This document shows positions 1 through 6,598 of a stretch of DNA of 7,898 nucleotides, piece by piece. The translations under genes were made by a program, and so were the position numbers. The stretch's first letter is position 1. Each line of letters begins with the position of its first letter. The notes under the pieces are model-generated. The model saw only the letters and a program-made list of their open reading frames with translations. It did no database searches and had not been told where the DNA came from. Origin of the DNA: Bacteroidota bacterium (GTDB lineage Bacteria > Bacteroidota > Bacteroidia > UKL13-3); assembly GCA_018883485.1 (NCBI GenBank), contig VEQB01000096.1, positions 1-7,898 on the forward strand, given 5' to 3'.

Positions 1-368
1 TTTCCCATATTCACCAATGCAGTTGGATTGAGGCGATAATAACCAAACGGATTTGCATTTGCACCACCTACTCCTATTCCAGGAATGTTGCCTGTCTCTG
101 GTAATCCATAAGTAGCTGTAAAAAATTGCAAAAAATAGGGTGTACTAGTCACAGGAAGATAACGCTGAACATCTTGTGATGTGGCTCTTAGTTCGCTAAA
201 ATTCCAAGTTTTATCAGCTCCTCCCTGTTCGAAGCTAGCTGGTAACGCAACTGCCACAGAATATCTCACGGTGTCATTTGCTGAAGCAAAGTCAGAAGAA
301 ACTATGCTAATTTGGCCAAATAATTGACCAACACTAAGGGCGCTTAGGAGTAGTGCAAATTTTTTCAT
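1..368 (-). CDS. Secreted protein, N-terminal part (runs off left edge)
   Basis: An open frame starts at the ATG read from 368 down to 366 and stays open to the window edge, giving about 122 residues of an incomplete protein. Residues 1-19 form a clear signal peptide (MKKFALLLSALSVGQLFG, then Gln), so the product is exported by Sec. The visible mature part is rich in Ser, Thr, Asn, Gly and aromatic residues, starts with ISIVSSDFASANDTVRYSV, and looks like an extracellular beta-rich domain. In Bacteroidota, proteins with this kind of N-terminus often end in a type IX secretion sorting domain, but that end lies outside the window, so the T9SS idea is inference. I do not recognise a specific family. 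The gene is divergent from the HU-SPOR gene across 110 bases. The start is well supported because the signal peptide begins exactly there. Confidence 0.8.
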   Translation of the reverse strand, partial: MKKFALLLSALSVGQLFGQISIVSSDFASANDTVRYSVAVALPASFEQGGADKTWNFSELRATSQDVQRYLPVTSTPYFLQFFTATYGLPETGNIPGIGVGGANANPFGYYRLNPTALVNMG

Positions 369-478
369 ACGCAAGTTTACAATTTTTCAGTGATAATTTT
401 ACCATTGCAGTGTGGAAAGCTTGTGGACAGCTGCTTATTAACATTAGCTTAATTTGTACAAGGTAGATATTAGTAAGC
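369..478. promoter_or_regulatory. Divergent intergenic region with paired 11-base repeats
   Basis: These 110 bases separate two divergent genes and must hold the start signals for at least one of them. I find no clean match to the Bacteroidota promoter (TTTG, about 19-21 bases, TANNTTTG). The clearest structure is a back-to-back pair of 11-base units, TGTGGAAAGCT and TGTGGACAGCT, at 411-421 and 422-432. They differ at one base and are spaced by about one helical turn. The region is otherwise AT-rich. Confidence 0.4.
411..432 (+). repeat. Tandem pair of 11-base units TGTGGA(A/C)AGCT
   Basis: Two adjacent copies match at 10 of 11 positions (411-421 and 422-432). They lie 47 bases upstream of the GTG start of the HU-SPOR gene and 43 bases upstream of the ATG of the left-hand secreted protein gene. 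An 11-base period places both copies on the same face of the helix, as in a dimeric or cooperative protein site. The TGTGGA core loosely resembles the reverse of a DnaA box, with at least two mismatches. A role as operator is inference. Confidence 0.45.
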
Positions 479-1789
479 GTGACGCATAAAGAAGAACAAA
501 TAGCCCTGGTTATCAAACATTTTCTGCACAAGAATAAAGAACTTTGTGTGGCTGGATTGGGTCGTTTTATGAGCGAAGAGCAGGCGTGTGTAGTAGATCC
601 AGTGGCAAAATTTATTTACCCTGCTAGCCATAAAGTTAATTTTGATCCAGGAGATTTTGAAACAACTCCAGAATTTATTACCTACCTAGAAAATTACTCA
701 GGTATTACTAAAGCTGTTGAAAAGCTAGCCAATTTTGGTAAATTAATTAAGGCGGAAATTCTTTCAGGAAAGAAATTGGAAATTGAAGGTTTAGGATTTT
801 TTAAACTAAATGTTTTGGGCGAATTAGATTTTGAGCCCATAAAAAATTCTAATTTTAATAGTAACTCTTTTGGTTTAAAGCCAGTTCACTTTGCAGCCAA
901 TCTCTTAAAGGTTAAAAGATTGGAGGTAGTTTCAGAGGAAGACGAAGCGGATAACGAAATTGCTCTCATGCGAGAATCAGCGCTTAAAGAGCTCAAAGTA
1001 ATGTTGGATCATGCAAAGATTGCAGAAAGTACTACAGAAGTAAAAGCAAACAAAATTTTCTCTGTAGTTGCCACCGTTTTAACCTTGATTTTAATCGTTA
1101 ATTTAGGATTCTTTCTATTTAATGGGAATTTAAGTCTAGTTAACCTCGGTGTTTCAAGAACCGATATGTTAGGTAAAACTGGAGAAGTATTGCAAGAAAG
1201 CATTGCTGCAAAACCTGTCTTAACTACCTCAACCATTAAGTCAGAAAGAATACAAGGTACTTCTTCTGTAAATGTTGAAAATAATTATAATTTAACTTTT
1301 AAGCATATTGGTTATGTTTATGCTAAAGATTCGTTTGAATTTGATTCGCTTTCTTATTCGCAGTTGTTAATAATCGATAGCCTTAGCGTAGTTATCGATT
1401 CAATAGCAGAAAGCCATAATAATGAAATTACGGTTCAACCAACTGTTTATACAAAACCTTCCACCGATCCCACTTCAAAAATTACCACTGCCGAGAAGTT
1501 TGAATTAGATAATTTGGCTCCAGAAATGTTAAATGCAGATGCCAAAGAGAATGGTATAGTTGCTGGTTTTTATGTTGTTGCTGGTGCTTTTAAACAAAAT
1601 GATAATGCCAGTAAATTGGTGCTCAGATTAAGAAAAGCTGGCCATAAAGAGGCTATAACTCTAAAGCCCGAAAAATATCCTTATCACATTGCTGCCTTTG
1701 GGCGTTTTCCTACTTTAAATGGTGCACTAAATGAGGCCGAAAGCCTGCAAGCCAAAGGAAAGAAAGTTTGGATTTATTGCGCATTTTAA
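479..1789 (+). CDS. HU (CCDC81-like)-transmembrane-SPOR domain protein
   Basis: The protein has 436 residues and three parts. Residues about 1-135 resemble the tandem CCDC81-like prokaryotic HU domains; the glycine-phenylalanine turns AGLGRF (25-30) and EGLGFF (103-108) mark the repeated fold. Residues about 193-214 are one hydrophobic membrane helix. Residues about 362-433 form a SPOR domain, starting GFYVVAGAFKQNDNASKLV. Between helix and SPOR lies a low-complexity linker of about 145 residues rich in Ser, Thr, Asp and Asn. The expected topology is HU region in the cytoplasm and SPOR domain in the periplasm. SPOR domains are known to bind stripped glycan strands at division septa, and HU-superfamily domains usually bind DNA, so the protein could link chromosome and septum; that role is inference. 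The start is GTG: the frame is closed by TAG at 464-466 and holds no ATG before it. The stop overlaps the convergent adenosyltransferase gene. Confidence 0.85.
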   Translation: MTHKEEQIALVIKHFLHKNKELCVAGLGRFMSEEQACVVDPVAKFIYPASHKVNFDPGDFETTPEFITYLENYSGITKAVEKLANFGKLIKAEILSGKKLEIEGLGFFKLNVLGELDFEPIKNSNFNSNSFGLKPVHFAANLLKVKRLEVVSEEDEADNEIALMRESALKELKVMLDHAKIAESTTEVKANKIFSVVATVLTLILIVNLGFFLFNGNLSLVNLGVSRTDMLGKTGEVLQESIAAKPVLTTSTIKSERIQGTSSVNVENNYNLTFKHIGYVYAKDSFEFDSLSYSQLLIIDSLSVVIDSIAESHNNEITVQPTVYTKPSTDPTSKITTAEKFELDNLAPEMLNADAKENGIVAGFYVVAGAFKQNDNASKLVLRLRKAGHKEAITLKPEKYPYHIAAFGRFPTLNGALNEAESLQAKGKKVWIYCAF

Positions 1790-2340
1790 TTACGCGGACG
1801 CCAAGGAATTTCTTCTGCTCCTGCTTCATTTACAATATATCTTGATAAAATGAAGAGGTAATCGCTTAATCTGTTTAAATAGCGGATAATTATCTCTGGA
1901 ACTTCGGCTTCTTGAGCCAAATGAACCACTAATCTTTCGGCCCTTCTGCAAATACATCTGGCAACATGACAATGAGATGAAGTTAAATTACCACCTGGTA
2001 AAATAAAGTTTTTTAGAGTTGGCAATGTTTCATCCATTAAATCCATTTGCTTCTCCAATAGCTCCAAATCCGATTCAAGTAAATCTGGAATTTTCATTTT
2101 TGAGGTTTCAGAATCGCTAGCAAGCACGGCTCCAATGGTAAATAGGCGATCCTGAATATGGTATAAAATGGCTTTTGGCTCTTTTAAATTAAGTTGGTCT
2201 TTTATTAAACCAATATAAGAATTCAATTCATCAACAGTGCCATAACTTTCTATACGAATATGCGCTTTAGAAACCCTGCGGCCTCCAATTAAAGAAGTTT
2301 GACCTTGGTCGCCAGTTTTAGTATATATTTTAAATGTCAT
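1786..2340 (-). CDS. pduO: Cob(I)alamin adenosyltransferase, PduO type
   Basis: The 184-residue product is the usual length for the PduO/MMAB family. These trimeric enzymes transfer the adenosyl group of ATP to cob(I)alamin and make coenzyme B12 in the cytoplasm. Visible signatures in order: the N-terminal ATP loop IYTKTGDQGQTSLIGG (5-20), GTVDELN (34-40), LPGG (114-117), the basic helix CHVARCICRRAER (124-136) and LNRLSDYLF (155-163), with the C-terminal tail ending EIPWRPRN. Nothing essential appears missing. It is the last gene of the minus-strand series and follows the DUF3078 gene after 56 bases, so it may have its own control. A 6-base-pair hairpin ends four bases before its ATG. No B12-dependent enzyme or cobalamin riboswitch is in the window; the likely client, methylmalonyl-CoA mutase, is a guess from other Bacteroidota. 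Its final four bases overlap the convergent HU-SPOR gene. Confidence 0.93.
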   Translation of the reverse strand: MTFKIYTKTGDQGQTSLIGGRRVSKAHIRIESYGTVDELNSYIGLIKDQLNLKEPKAILYHIQDRLFTIGAVLASDSETSKMKIPDLLESDLELLEKQMDLMDETLPTLKNFILPGGNLTSSHCHVARCICRRAERLVVHLAQEAEVPEIIIRYLNRLSDYLFILSRYIVNEAGAEEIPWRPRN

Positions 2341-2344
2341 ACAT

Positions 2345-2360
2345 ATTGCTTAATAGCAAT
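2345..2360 (-). promoter_or_regulatory. Small hairpin just before the pduO start
   Basis: On the minus strand the sequence reads ATTGCT-ATTA-AGCAAT, a perfect 6-base-pair stem with a four-base loop. It ends four bases upstream of the pduO ATG and would cover the ribosome entry region if it folded. The stem is short and AT-rich, so folding may be weak. A role in translation control or as a protein site is inference. Confidence 0.3.
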
Positions 2361-2371
2361 CAATATTACAA

Positions 2372-2394
2372 CAAACTTTTATTTAAATAGTTTG
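2372..2394 (-). terminator. Weak hairpin after the DUF3078 stop
   Basis: The arms CAAACT and AGTTTG form a 6-base-pair stem around an 11-base AT-rich centre, beginning two bases after the DUF3078 stop codon on the minus strand. It is followed by TTGTAATATTG and not by a proper T run. It could be a weak intrinsic terminator or an RNA 3'-end stabiliser that partly separates pduO from the upstream genes. The stem is low in GC, so the call is tentative. Confidence 0.3.
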
Positions 2395-2396
2395 CC

Positions 2397-3323
2397 TTAT
2401 TCTCTATTTAGGCTCAATAACATACCTAAAGAAAGTATTTGCGAAAATTGTGTGTTCTTATCTTGATCTGGATCTTTGATAACATTAACTTGAAAGTTTG
2501 TGCTTATGTATTTGGTGGCTTTAAGTGTTAAATTTAGATTGAAATTATGAACAACAGCTGCCTCCATAGTTCCATTTGCACTAGTGGCTTCTAAATAATC
2601 AAAGTTTACCATGTAACGCCATTTTAGATTAATATTCTCTGCTAAATTTTTATCAAAGTTTGCAATAAATTGAAGTACAGCTTGATTTCTTAACCTATCT
2701 CCAGGATTTTTTAAACCATAAAGGCCGGCGTTAGAAATACGTTCATCTAGAACAAAAGTCTGACGCAAAGTACCCACACCAAAGCGCAGCCAAAAATAAT
2801 CTATAGGTTTATATTCTGCACCCACCGAGCTGGTTAGGTATGCAGGAGCAAACAAGGCAGAAACAAGAGAATCTTTTTTGGCATCTAAACTGCTTTTTAC
2901 TTTATAATCATAACCATCGGCAAATTGAGAAAGGAAGTTTATGGATGTAAAGGCATTCCACTTAGAAGTTATTCTGTAAGCTGCTTTTAAATCATAGAAA
3001 ATTCGGTCTGCATTTTTCCTTCTATTTTCTCCAGCATTTTCTATAAAACCAATTTGCGTTTGAAGATCTGAAGCAAAGTCCCAATTTTCATTTTTATATT
3101 TTACATTATAGTTTAAAAATCCTCCAAAGGCAATGCTATTCACTCCCCCGCCTTTCCAATTGTCGCTAAACGAGGCTTGGTTAAGGTTAAAGCCTACCTG
3201 AAAATTGTGTTTAAATGGACGTACAATCTTAGCGGTTGGTGTTTCTTCTGGGGCAGGCCTTGTTTGTGCGATTGTGTAATTACTTAACGTTATTAAAAGA
3301 ATTAAAAAGGATAATTTTTTCAT
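2397..3323 (-). CDS. DUF3078 outer-membrane beta-barrel-like protein
   Basis: The product has 308 residues. Residues 1-19 are a signal peptide (hydrophobic LSFLILLITL core, cut likely at TIA|Q). After a short Pro/Glu-rich stretch, the mature protein has the marks of the DUF3078 family of Bacteroidota: FQVGFNLNQASFSDNWKGGG (41-60), then repeated alternating polar/aromatic strands such as WDFASDLQTQIGF and YRITSKWNAFTSINF, ending in a strand-like LSLGMLLSLNRE. This pattern suggests an outer-membrane beta barrel. No enzymatic motif is seen and the family's function is not established to my knowledge. It begins 16 bases after the cysteine desulfurase gene on the same strand, so co-transcription is likely, though nothing links the two functions directly. 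The ATG start is fixed by the signal peptide. Confidence 0.85.
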   Translation of the reverse strand: MKKLSFLILLITLSNYTIAQTRPAPEETPTAKIVRPFKHNFQVGFNLNQASFSDNWKGGGVNSIAFGGFLNYNVKYKNENWDFASDLQTQIGFIENAGENRRKNADRIFYDLKAAYRITSKWNAFTSINFLSQFADGYDYKVKSSLDAKKDSLVSALFAPAYLTSSVGAEYKPIDYFWLRFGVGTLRQTFVLDERISNAGLYGLKNPGDRLRNQAVLQFIANFDKNLAENINLKWRYMVNFDYLEATSANGTMEAAVVHNFNLNLTLKATKYISTNFQVNVIKDPDQDKNTQFSQILSLGMLLSLNRE

Positions 3324-3339
3324 ATCAGTAGAAGAGGAT

Positions 3340-4476
3340 TTATGGGTTTGAAATTTTTAACATTTTTAATAATTCACTAATTACATAGTCAATCTCCTCG
3401 CGCGTGTTGTGTTTGGCAAAAGAGAATCTAACAGATGGGCGGTTAGGTTCAACCCCTATGGCGGCTAACACATGAGAACCTACATTTGAACCAGAAGAAC
3501 AGGCGCTGCCACCTGATGCAGAAATACCACTTATATCTAATTTAAAAAGAATCATTTCTGCAATAGGTGTAGGAGGGAAATTCACATTTAAAACAGTATA
3601 TAACGAATCTCCTTCAGCATCTCCATTAAATTTTATACCTGGTATTGCTGCTTTAAGTTTTTCTATCATATAGTTTTTTAGGCCAAGAATATGTTGCTTT
3701 TCGGCTTCCAAATTCTCGGTTGCAATACTTAAAGCTTTTGTAAGGCCAATGATGCCATAAACATTTTCTGTGCCGCCACGCATATTTCTTTCTTGCGCCC
3801 CTCCAGTAATAAAAGGATGTATTTTATTTTTATGGTTAATGTAAATAAAACCTATACCTTTTGGTCCATTGAATTTATGCGCAGCACACGCTAAAAAGTC
3901 TACATGAGTTTTTTGTAAATCGAAAGGGTAATGGCCAATGGTTTGAACAGTATCGCAATGAAACAAGGCATTATATTGTTGGCATAATGCGCCAACTTTA
4001 TCTAAATCTAATAGATTCCCAATTTCATTATTGGCGTGCATTAAACTTACCAGTGCATTGGGTTGCTCTTGTAATAATTGTTCTAAATTAGAAAGGTCTA
4101 TATGGCCGTTTGGTAAAAGCTTTACCAAATGCATCTTTATTTTTCCTTGCTTATCTAGTTCTTCAATGGTATGCAATACAGCATGATGTTCTATGGGTGA
4201 AGTGATAATATTTTTTATCTCTTTGTCTTCAACAGACTTGCGAATAGCCATATTATCAGCCTCGGTACCACCGCTTGTGAAAAAGATTTCACCTGGCGCA
4301 CAGTTTAATAATGAGGCTACTTTTTTTCTTGCTTCTTCAATATGAGTTCTTACAATTCTCCCATGAGAATGTGTAGAAGATGGATTTCCAAAATCTTCGC
4401 ACATCATCTTATACATTGCGTCTGCAACCTCTTTATCTAAAGGAGTAGTTGCTGCATTATCTAAATATACTTTCAT
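3340..4476 (-). CDS. Cysteine desulfurase, NifS/IscS group
   Basis: This is a 378-residue fold-type I PLP enzyme that takes sulfur from L-cysteine as an enzyme persulfide, for Fe-S clusters, thio-modified tRNA or other sulfur acceptors. Visible: YLDNAATTPLD (4-14), FTSGGTEADN (66-75), the cofactor-stacking His in PIEHHAV (His97), HANNEIG (147-153), cofactor-binding HCDTVQ with Asp175, the PLP lysine in AAHKFNGPKG (Lys201) and the mobile catalytic Cys326 in SGGSACSSGS. The context of the catalytic Cys fits the class I (NifS/IscS) type, not SufS. No IscU, SufBC, ThiI or MnmA gene is nearby, so the acceptor cannot be named and I leave the symbol empty. At 378 residues it is shorter than E. coli IscS (404). 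It starts four bases after the agmatinase-family gene, so translation coupling is plausible. Confidence 0.92.
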   Translation of the reverse strand: MKVYLDNAATTPLDKEVADAMYKMMCEDFGNPSSTHSHGRIVRTHIEEARKKVASLLNCAPGEIFFTSGGTEADNMAIRKSVEDKEIKNIITSPIEHHAVLHTIEELDKQGKIKMHLVKLLPNGHIDLSNLEQLLQEQPNALVSLMHANNEIGNLLDLDKVGALCQQYNALFHCDTVQTIGHYPFDLQKTHVDFLACAAHKFNGPKGIGFIYINHKNKIHPFITGGAQERNMRGGTENVYGIIGLTKALSIATENLEAEKQHILGLKNYMIEKLKAAIPGIKFNGDAEGDSLYTVLNVNFPPTPIAEMILFKLDISGISASGGSACSSGSNVGSHVLAAIGVEPNRPSVRFSFAKHNTREEIDYVISELLKMLKISNP

Positions 4477-4480
4477 GGAT

Positions 4481-5365
4481 TTATTTTAGTGTTTGAAAAC
4501 CAATTAAACGATAAACTAATTTGGCCATGGTAAATTCTGTTAAAATAGTTCCTTTTACCGGAGCAATTTCTACTACATCAAAACCAACTACATTTCTTGT
4601 AGCAAATACTTTTCTTAAAAAGTCAACAGATTCTTGCCACAGTAGCCCATTTGGCTCTGCAGTGCCAACTGCTGGCACAATAGAAGGATCAAAGCCATCA
4701 GCATCGATGCTTATGTAAACATTTTCTCCTAAGGTTTTAAGGGCTTCACCTGCCCATTTGGGATTGTTCCTAACTTGATGTGCATAGAAGGTATGAATAT
4801 TAGAACTACTTTTTATAAGTTCAGATTCTTCAATACATTGGGCCCTAATTCCTATTTGCGTTAAGGGAATTTCAAGGTCGTGAACTCGAGCCATAACAGA
4901 TGCATGAGAGTAAGGATTGCCATGGTATGCTTGCCTTAAATCGCTGTGCGCGTCTATTTGCAGCACATGCACATTTGGGTAAAATTGTTTAACCGCTCTA
5001 ACAGTGCCAAAAGTGATGGTATGTTCTGCTCCAAGAGTTACAGGGAACTTATTATCTGCAAGAAGTTTTAAAGTGTTTTTTTCTATGTGCTTAACTGCTT
5101 TTTCATCTGTACGGCCTTTAAAATTCATTGGTGCTAATGTACAAATGCCACCTTTTTTATAGCTTTCTTGATCCAATTCTTCATCATATAATTCAACAAA
5201 TTGAGATGCTTTAACGATGGCTTCTGGGCCTTTATTGGAACCTGAAATATAGGATGAAGTATATTCGTAGGGTGCAGATTGAATAACATATTTTGAGGAT
5301 TCATAAGAGAAGAAGGCTTCCTCTTCAATCGCTAAAAAATTCTTCTTTGAGTTGAAATATTTCAT
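4481..5365 (-). CDS. speB: Agmatinase-family ureohydrolase
   Basis: The 294-residue protein belongs to the arginase/agmatinase superfamily, binuclear manganese enzymes that remove urea from a guanidino substrate. All six expected metal ligands are visible: His115 (TLGAEHTITFG), Asp138, His140 and Asp142 (QIDAHSDLR), and Asp221 and Asp223 (SIDADGFDPS). The stretch HGNPYSHASVMAR (148-160), the GTAEPNGL turn (234-241) and GFDVVEIAP (261-269) favour agmatinase, which turns agmatine into putrescine, over arginase or formimidoylglutamase. The substrate is still family-level inference, because the usual partner arginine decarboxylase is not in the window. It starts two bases after the map stop and ends four bases before the cysteine desulfurase start, so it is firmly inside the operon. 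The leader is A-rich without a Shine-Dalgarno sequence. Confidence 0.87.
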   Translation of the reverse strand: MKYFNSKKNFLAIEEEAFFSYESSKYVIQSAPYEYTSSYISGSNKGPEAIVKASQFVELYDEELDQESYKKGGICTLAPMNFKGRTDEKAVKHIEKNTLKLLADNKFPVTLGAEHTITFGTVRAVKQFYPNVHVLQIDAHSDLRQAYHGNPYSHASVMARVHDLEIPLTQIGIRAQCIEESELIKSSSNIHTFYAHQVRNNPKWAGEALKTLGENVYISIDADGFDPSIVPAVGTAEPNGLLWQESVDFLRKVFATRNVVGFDVVEIAPVKGTILTEFTMAKLVYRLIGFQTLK

Positions 5366-5367
5366 TT

Positions 5368-6174
5368 TTAAAAAATCTCTTTAGGTTGCGGAAATTCGTT
5401 ATCAATATCGGTTAAAATAAACGGTTCTGATTTGGTAATACAAATGGTATGTTCAAATTGGGCCGATAATCTACCATCAATCGTCCTTGCTGTCCAGCCA
5501 TCTTTTTTGTCAATTTTAGCTCTTGCTTTACCTGCATTTATCATAGGTTCTATGGTAAAAATCATACCTGGTTGTAGTATTGGTCCTGTTCCTTTTTCGG
5601 CAACATGACAAACTTCTGGTTCTTCATGAAAACGCAGGCCAACACCATGTCCGCAAAATTCATAAACAGTGCTATACCCATGTGATTTGGCGTGCCTATC
5701 AATGTAATAACCAATGTTATTAAGATGGGTGCCAGGCTTACATTGTTCAATGCCAATGCTTAAGCACTCTTTAGTCACTTTAACTAGTTTTTTTGCATGG
5801 TCTGAAACATCCCCTACCAAAAACATTTTTGAAGTATCGCCAAAATAGCCTTTCAAAATTGTTGTAACGTCAATGTTAACAATATCCCCATCTCGTAATT
5901 CTAACTTACCTGGAATACCATGGCAAATTACATCATTCACAGAAATACAAGTTTCTTTAGTAAATCCATGATAACCCAAGGTGGCAGAATTAGCTCCATT
6001 GTCTTTAATAAACTGTGCACAAATTGAATTTAAATAATCTGTATTTACCCCAGGCTTAATAAAGGCTTCAACCACTTTTAAGGTTTTTGCTGCCAGTATA
6101 GAGCTCTCCCTGATACCTTGGATTTGTTCAGGTGTTTTAATAATAATTTTACTCTTAGTGTCTCTAAATGCCAA
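5368..6174 (-). CDS. map: Methionine aminopeptidase, type I
   Basis: This cytoplasmic metalloenzyme removes the initiator methionine from new proteins. The product is about 268 residues, close to E. coli Map (264), which it resembles along its length: IIKTPEQIQGIRES, GYHGFTKETCISVND, CHGIPGKLELRDGD. The substrate His85 and all five metal ligands are present: Asp102 (NIDVT), Asp113 (FGDTSKMF), His176 (CGHGVG), Glu209 (TIEPMI) and Glu241 (QFEHT). There is no N-terminal zinc-finger or SH3 extension. The start is unusual. The frame has no ATG before Met117; the best initiator is TTG at 6174-6172, giving MAFRDTKSK, and the frame runs back without a stop to the hpt TAA nine codons upstream. It lies between hpt and the agmatinase gene, away from the secY-infA context common for map, so it may be a paralog. 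Confidence 0.93.
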   Translation of the reverse strand: MAFRDTKSKIIIKTPEQIQGIRESSILAAKTLKVVEAFIKPGVNTDYLNSICAQFIKDNGANSATLGYHGFTKETCISVNDVICHGIPGKLELRDGDIVNIDVTTILKGYFGDTSKMFLVGDVSDHAKKLVKVTKECLSIGIEQCKPGTHLNNIGYYIDRHAKSHGYSTVYEFCGHGVGLRFHEEPEVCHVAEKGTGPILQPGMIFTIEPMINAGKARAKIDKKDGWTARTIDGRLSAQFEHTICITKSEPFILTDIDNEFPQPKEIF

Positions 6175-6201
6175 AACGGAAAATATTAATTTCGTAAAAA
6201 A

Positions 6202-6549
6202 TTAAAGGGTTTTTAAAATTGCTTGGATTTCATCAATAGAATCGGTTATCAAATACTCAATTCTGCTAATTTGTTCAGGTAAATTGTTTAAATCAATATT
6301 ATTTTTACTATTCGTTTCAACTGTTCTTACAAGATTAAATAATTCGTTTGCACCTAACATTTGAATGGCTGCTTTCATTTTATGGGCTAAAATTCCAATT
6401 CCTTCGTAATCTTTATTTTGTAGAAGGTTTTTATACAATATGGCCTCTTGAGCTGTGGTGTTAACATATAATTCTAACATTTCCTTAATAAAACTAGCGT
6501 CTCCACCAGAGATTTCTTGTAAATAGCTTAAATCTATATTGGTTGCCAT
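6202..6549 (-). CDS. Hpt domain phosphotransfer protein
   Basis: The protein is small (115 residues from the chosen ATG), soluble, and consists of a single histidine phosphotransfer domain. The signature is GILAHKMKAAIQMLGANEL, where His56 would carry the phosphate and Lys59 is the usual following basic residue. Helices before it include FIKEMLELYVNTTAQEAILY. Such proteins relay phosphate between a hybrid sensor kinase receiver domain and a response regulator. No kinase or receiver gene is in the window, so it is an orphan here. An ATG 36 bases further upstream (6585) is in frame but adds MFFLYSCAEIIH, which does not look like part of the domain, so I prefer MATNIDLSYLQEI. It would be the first gene of the minus-strand operon, 27 bases before map and in the same reading frame. 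It diverges from the NlpC/P60 gene. Confidence 0.85.
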   Translation of the reverse strand: MATNIDLSYLQEISGGDASFIKEMLELYVNTTAQEAILYKNLLQNKDYEGIGILAHKMKAAIQMLGANELFNLVRTVETNSKNNIDLNNLPEQISRIEYLITDSIDEIQAILKTL

Positions 6550-6598
6550 ATGGATAATTTCGGCACAACTATACAAAAAAAACATGTTACTTGCACCA
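6550..6598. promoter_or_regulatory. Very short divergent promoter region
   Basis: Only 49 bases lie between the chosen hpt start and the chosen NlpC/P60 start, so the two promoters probably overlap each other or the coding ends. Two near-matches to the Bacteroidota -7 element TANNTTTG occur, each with one mismatch: TATAGTTG on the minus strand (6573-6566) and TAATTTCG on the plus strand (6555-6562). Neither has a clear -33 TTTG at the right distance. An A run sits at 6574-6582. Confidence 0.35.

Noticed and set aside
411..432. DnaA boxes or a replication origin
   Set aside because: Each TGTGGA unit has at least two mismatches to the DnaA box, there are only two, and no dnaA, dnaN or AT-rich unwinding region accompanies them.
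1009..1236. Small minus-strand open frame inside the HU-SPOR gene
   Set aside because: It is antisense to a well-supported coding region and has no recognisable protein features; the same holds for short frames at 334-531, 4521-4718, 5134-5328 and 5562-5756.
1373..1399. Inverted repeat ATCGATA/TATCGAT
   Set aside because: The 7-base arms fall within the linker-coding part of the HU-SPOR gene and are explained by repeated Ile-Asp-Ser codons.
1786..2396. Cobalamin riboswitch controlling pduO
   Set aside because: The upstream gap is only 56 bases, too short for a B12 riboswitch, and no B12-box-like sequence is visible.
3340..4476. Nitrogen-fixation or dedicated Fe-S assembly locus
   Set aside because: Only the desulfurase is present; no scaffold, ferredoxin, nif or suf gene lies nearby.
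6555..6573. Definite Bacteroidota promoters for hpt and the NlpC/P60 gene
   Set aside because: Each -7-like element has a mismatch and lacks a -33 TTTG at the usual spacing; such matches are expected by chance in AT-rich DNA.
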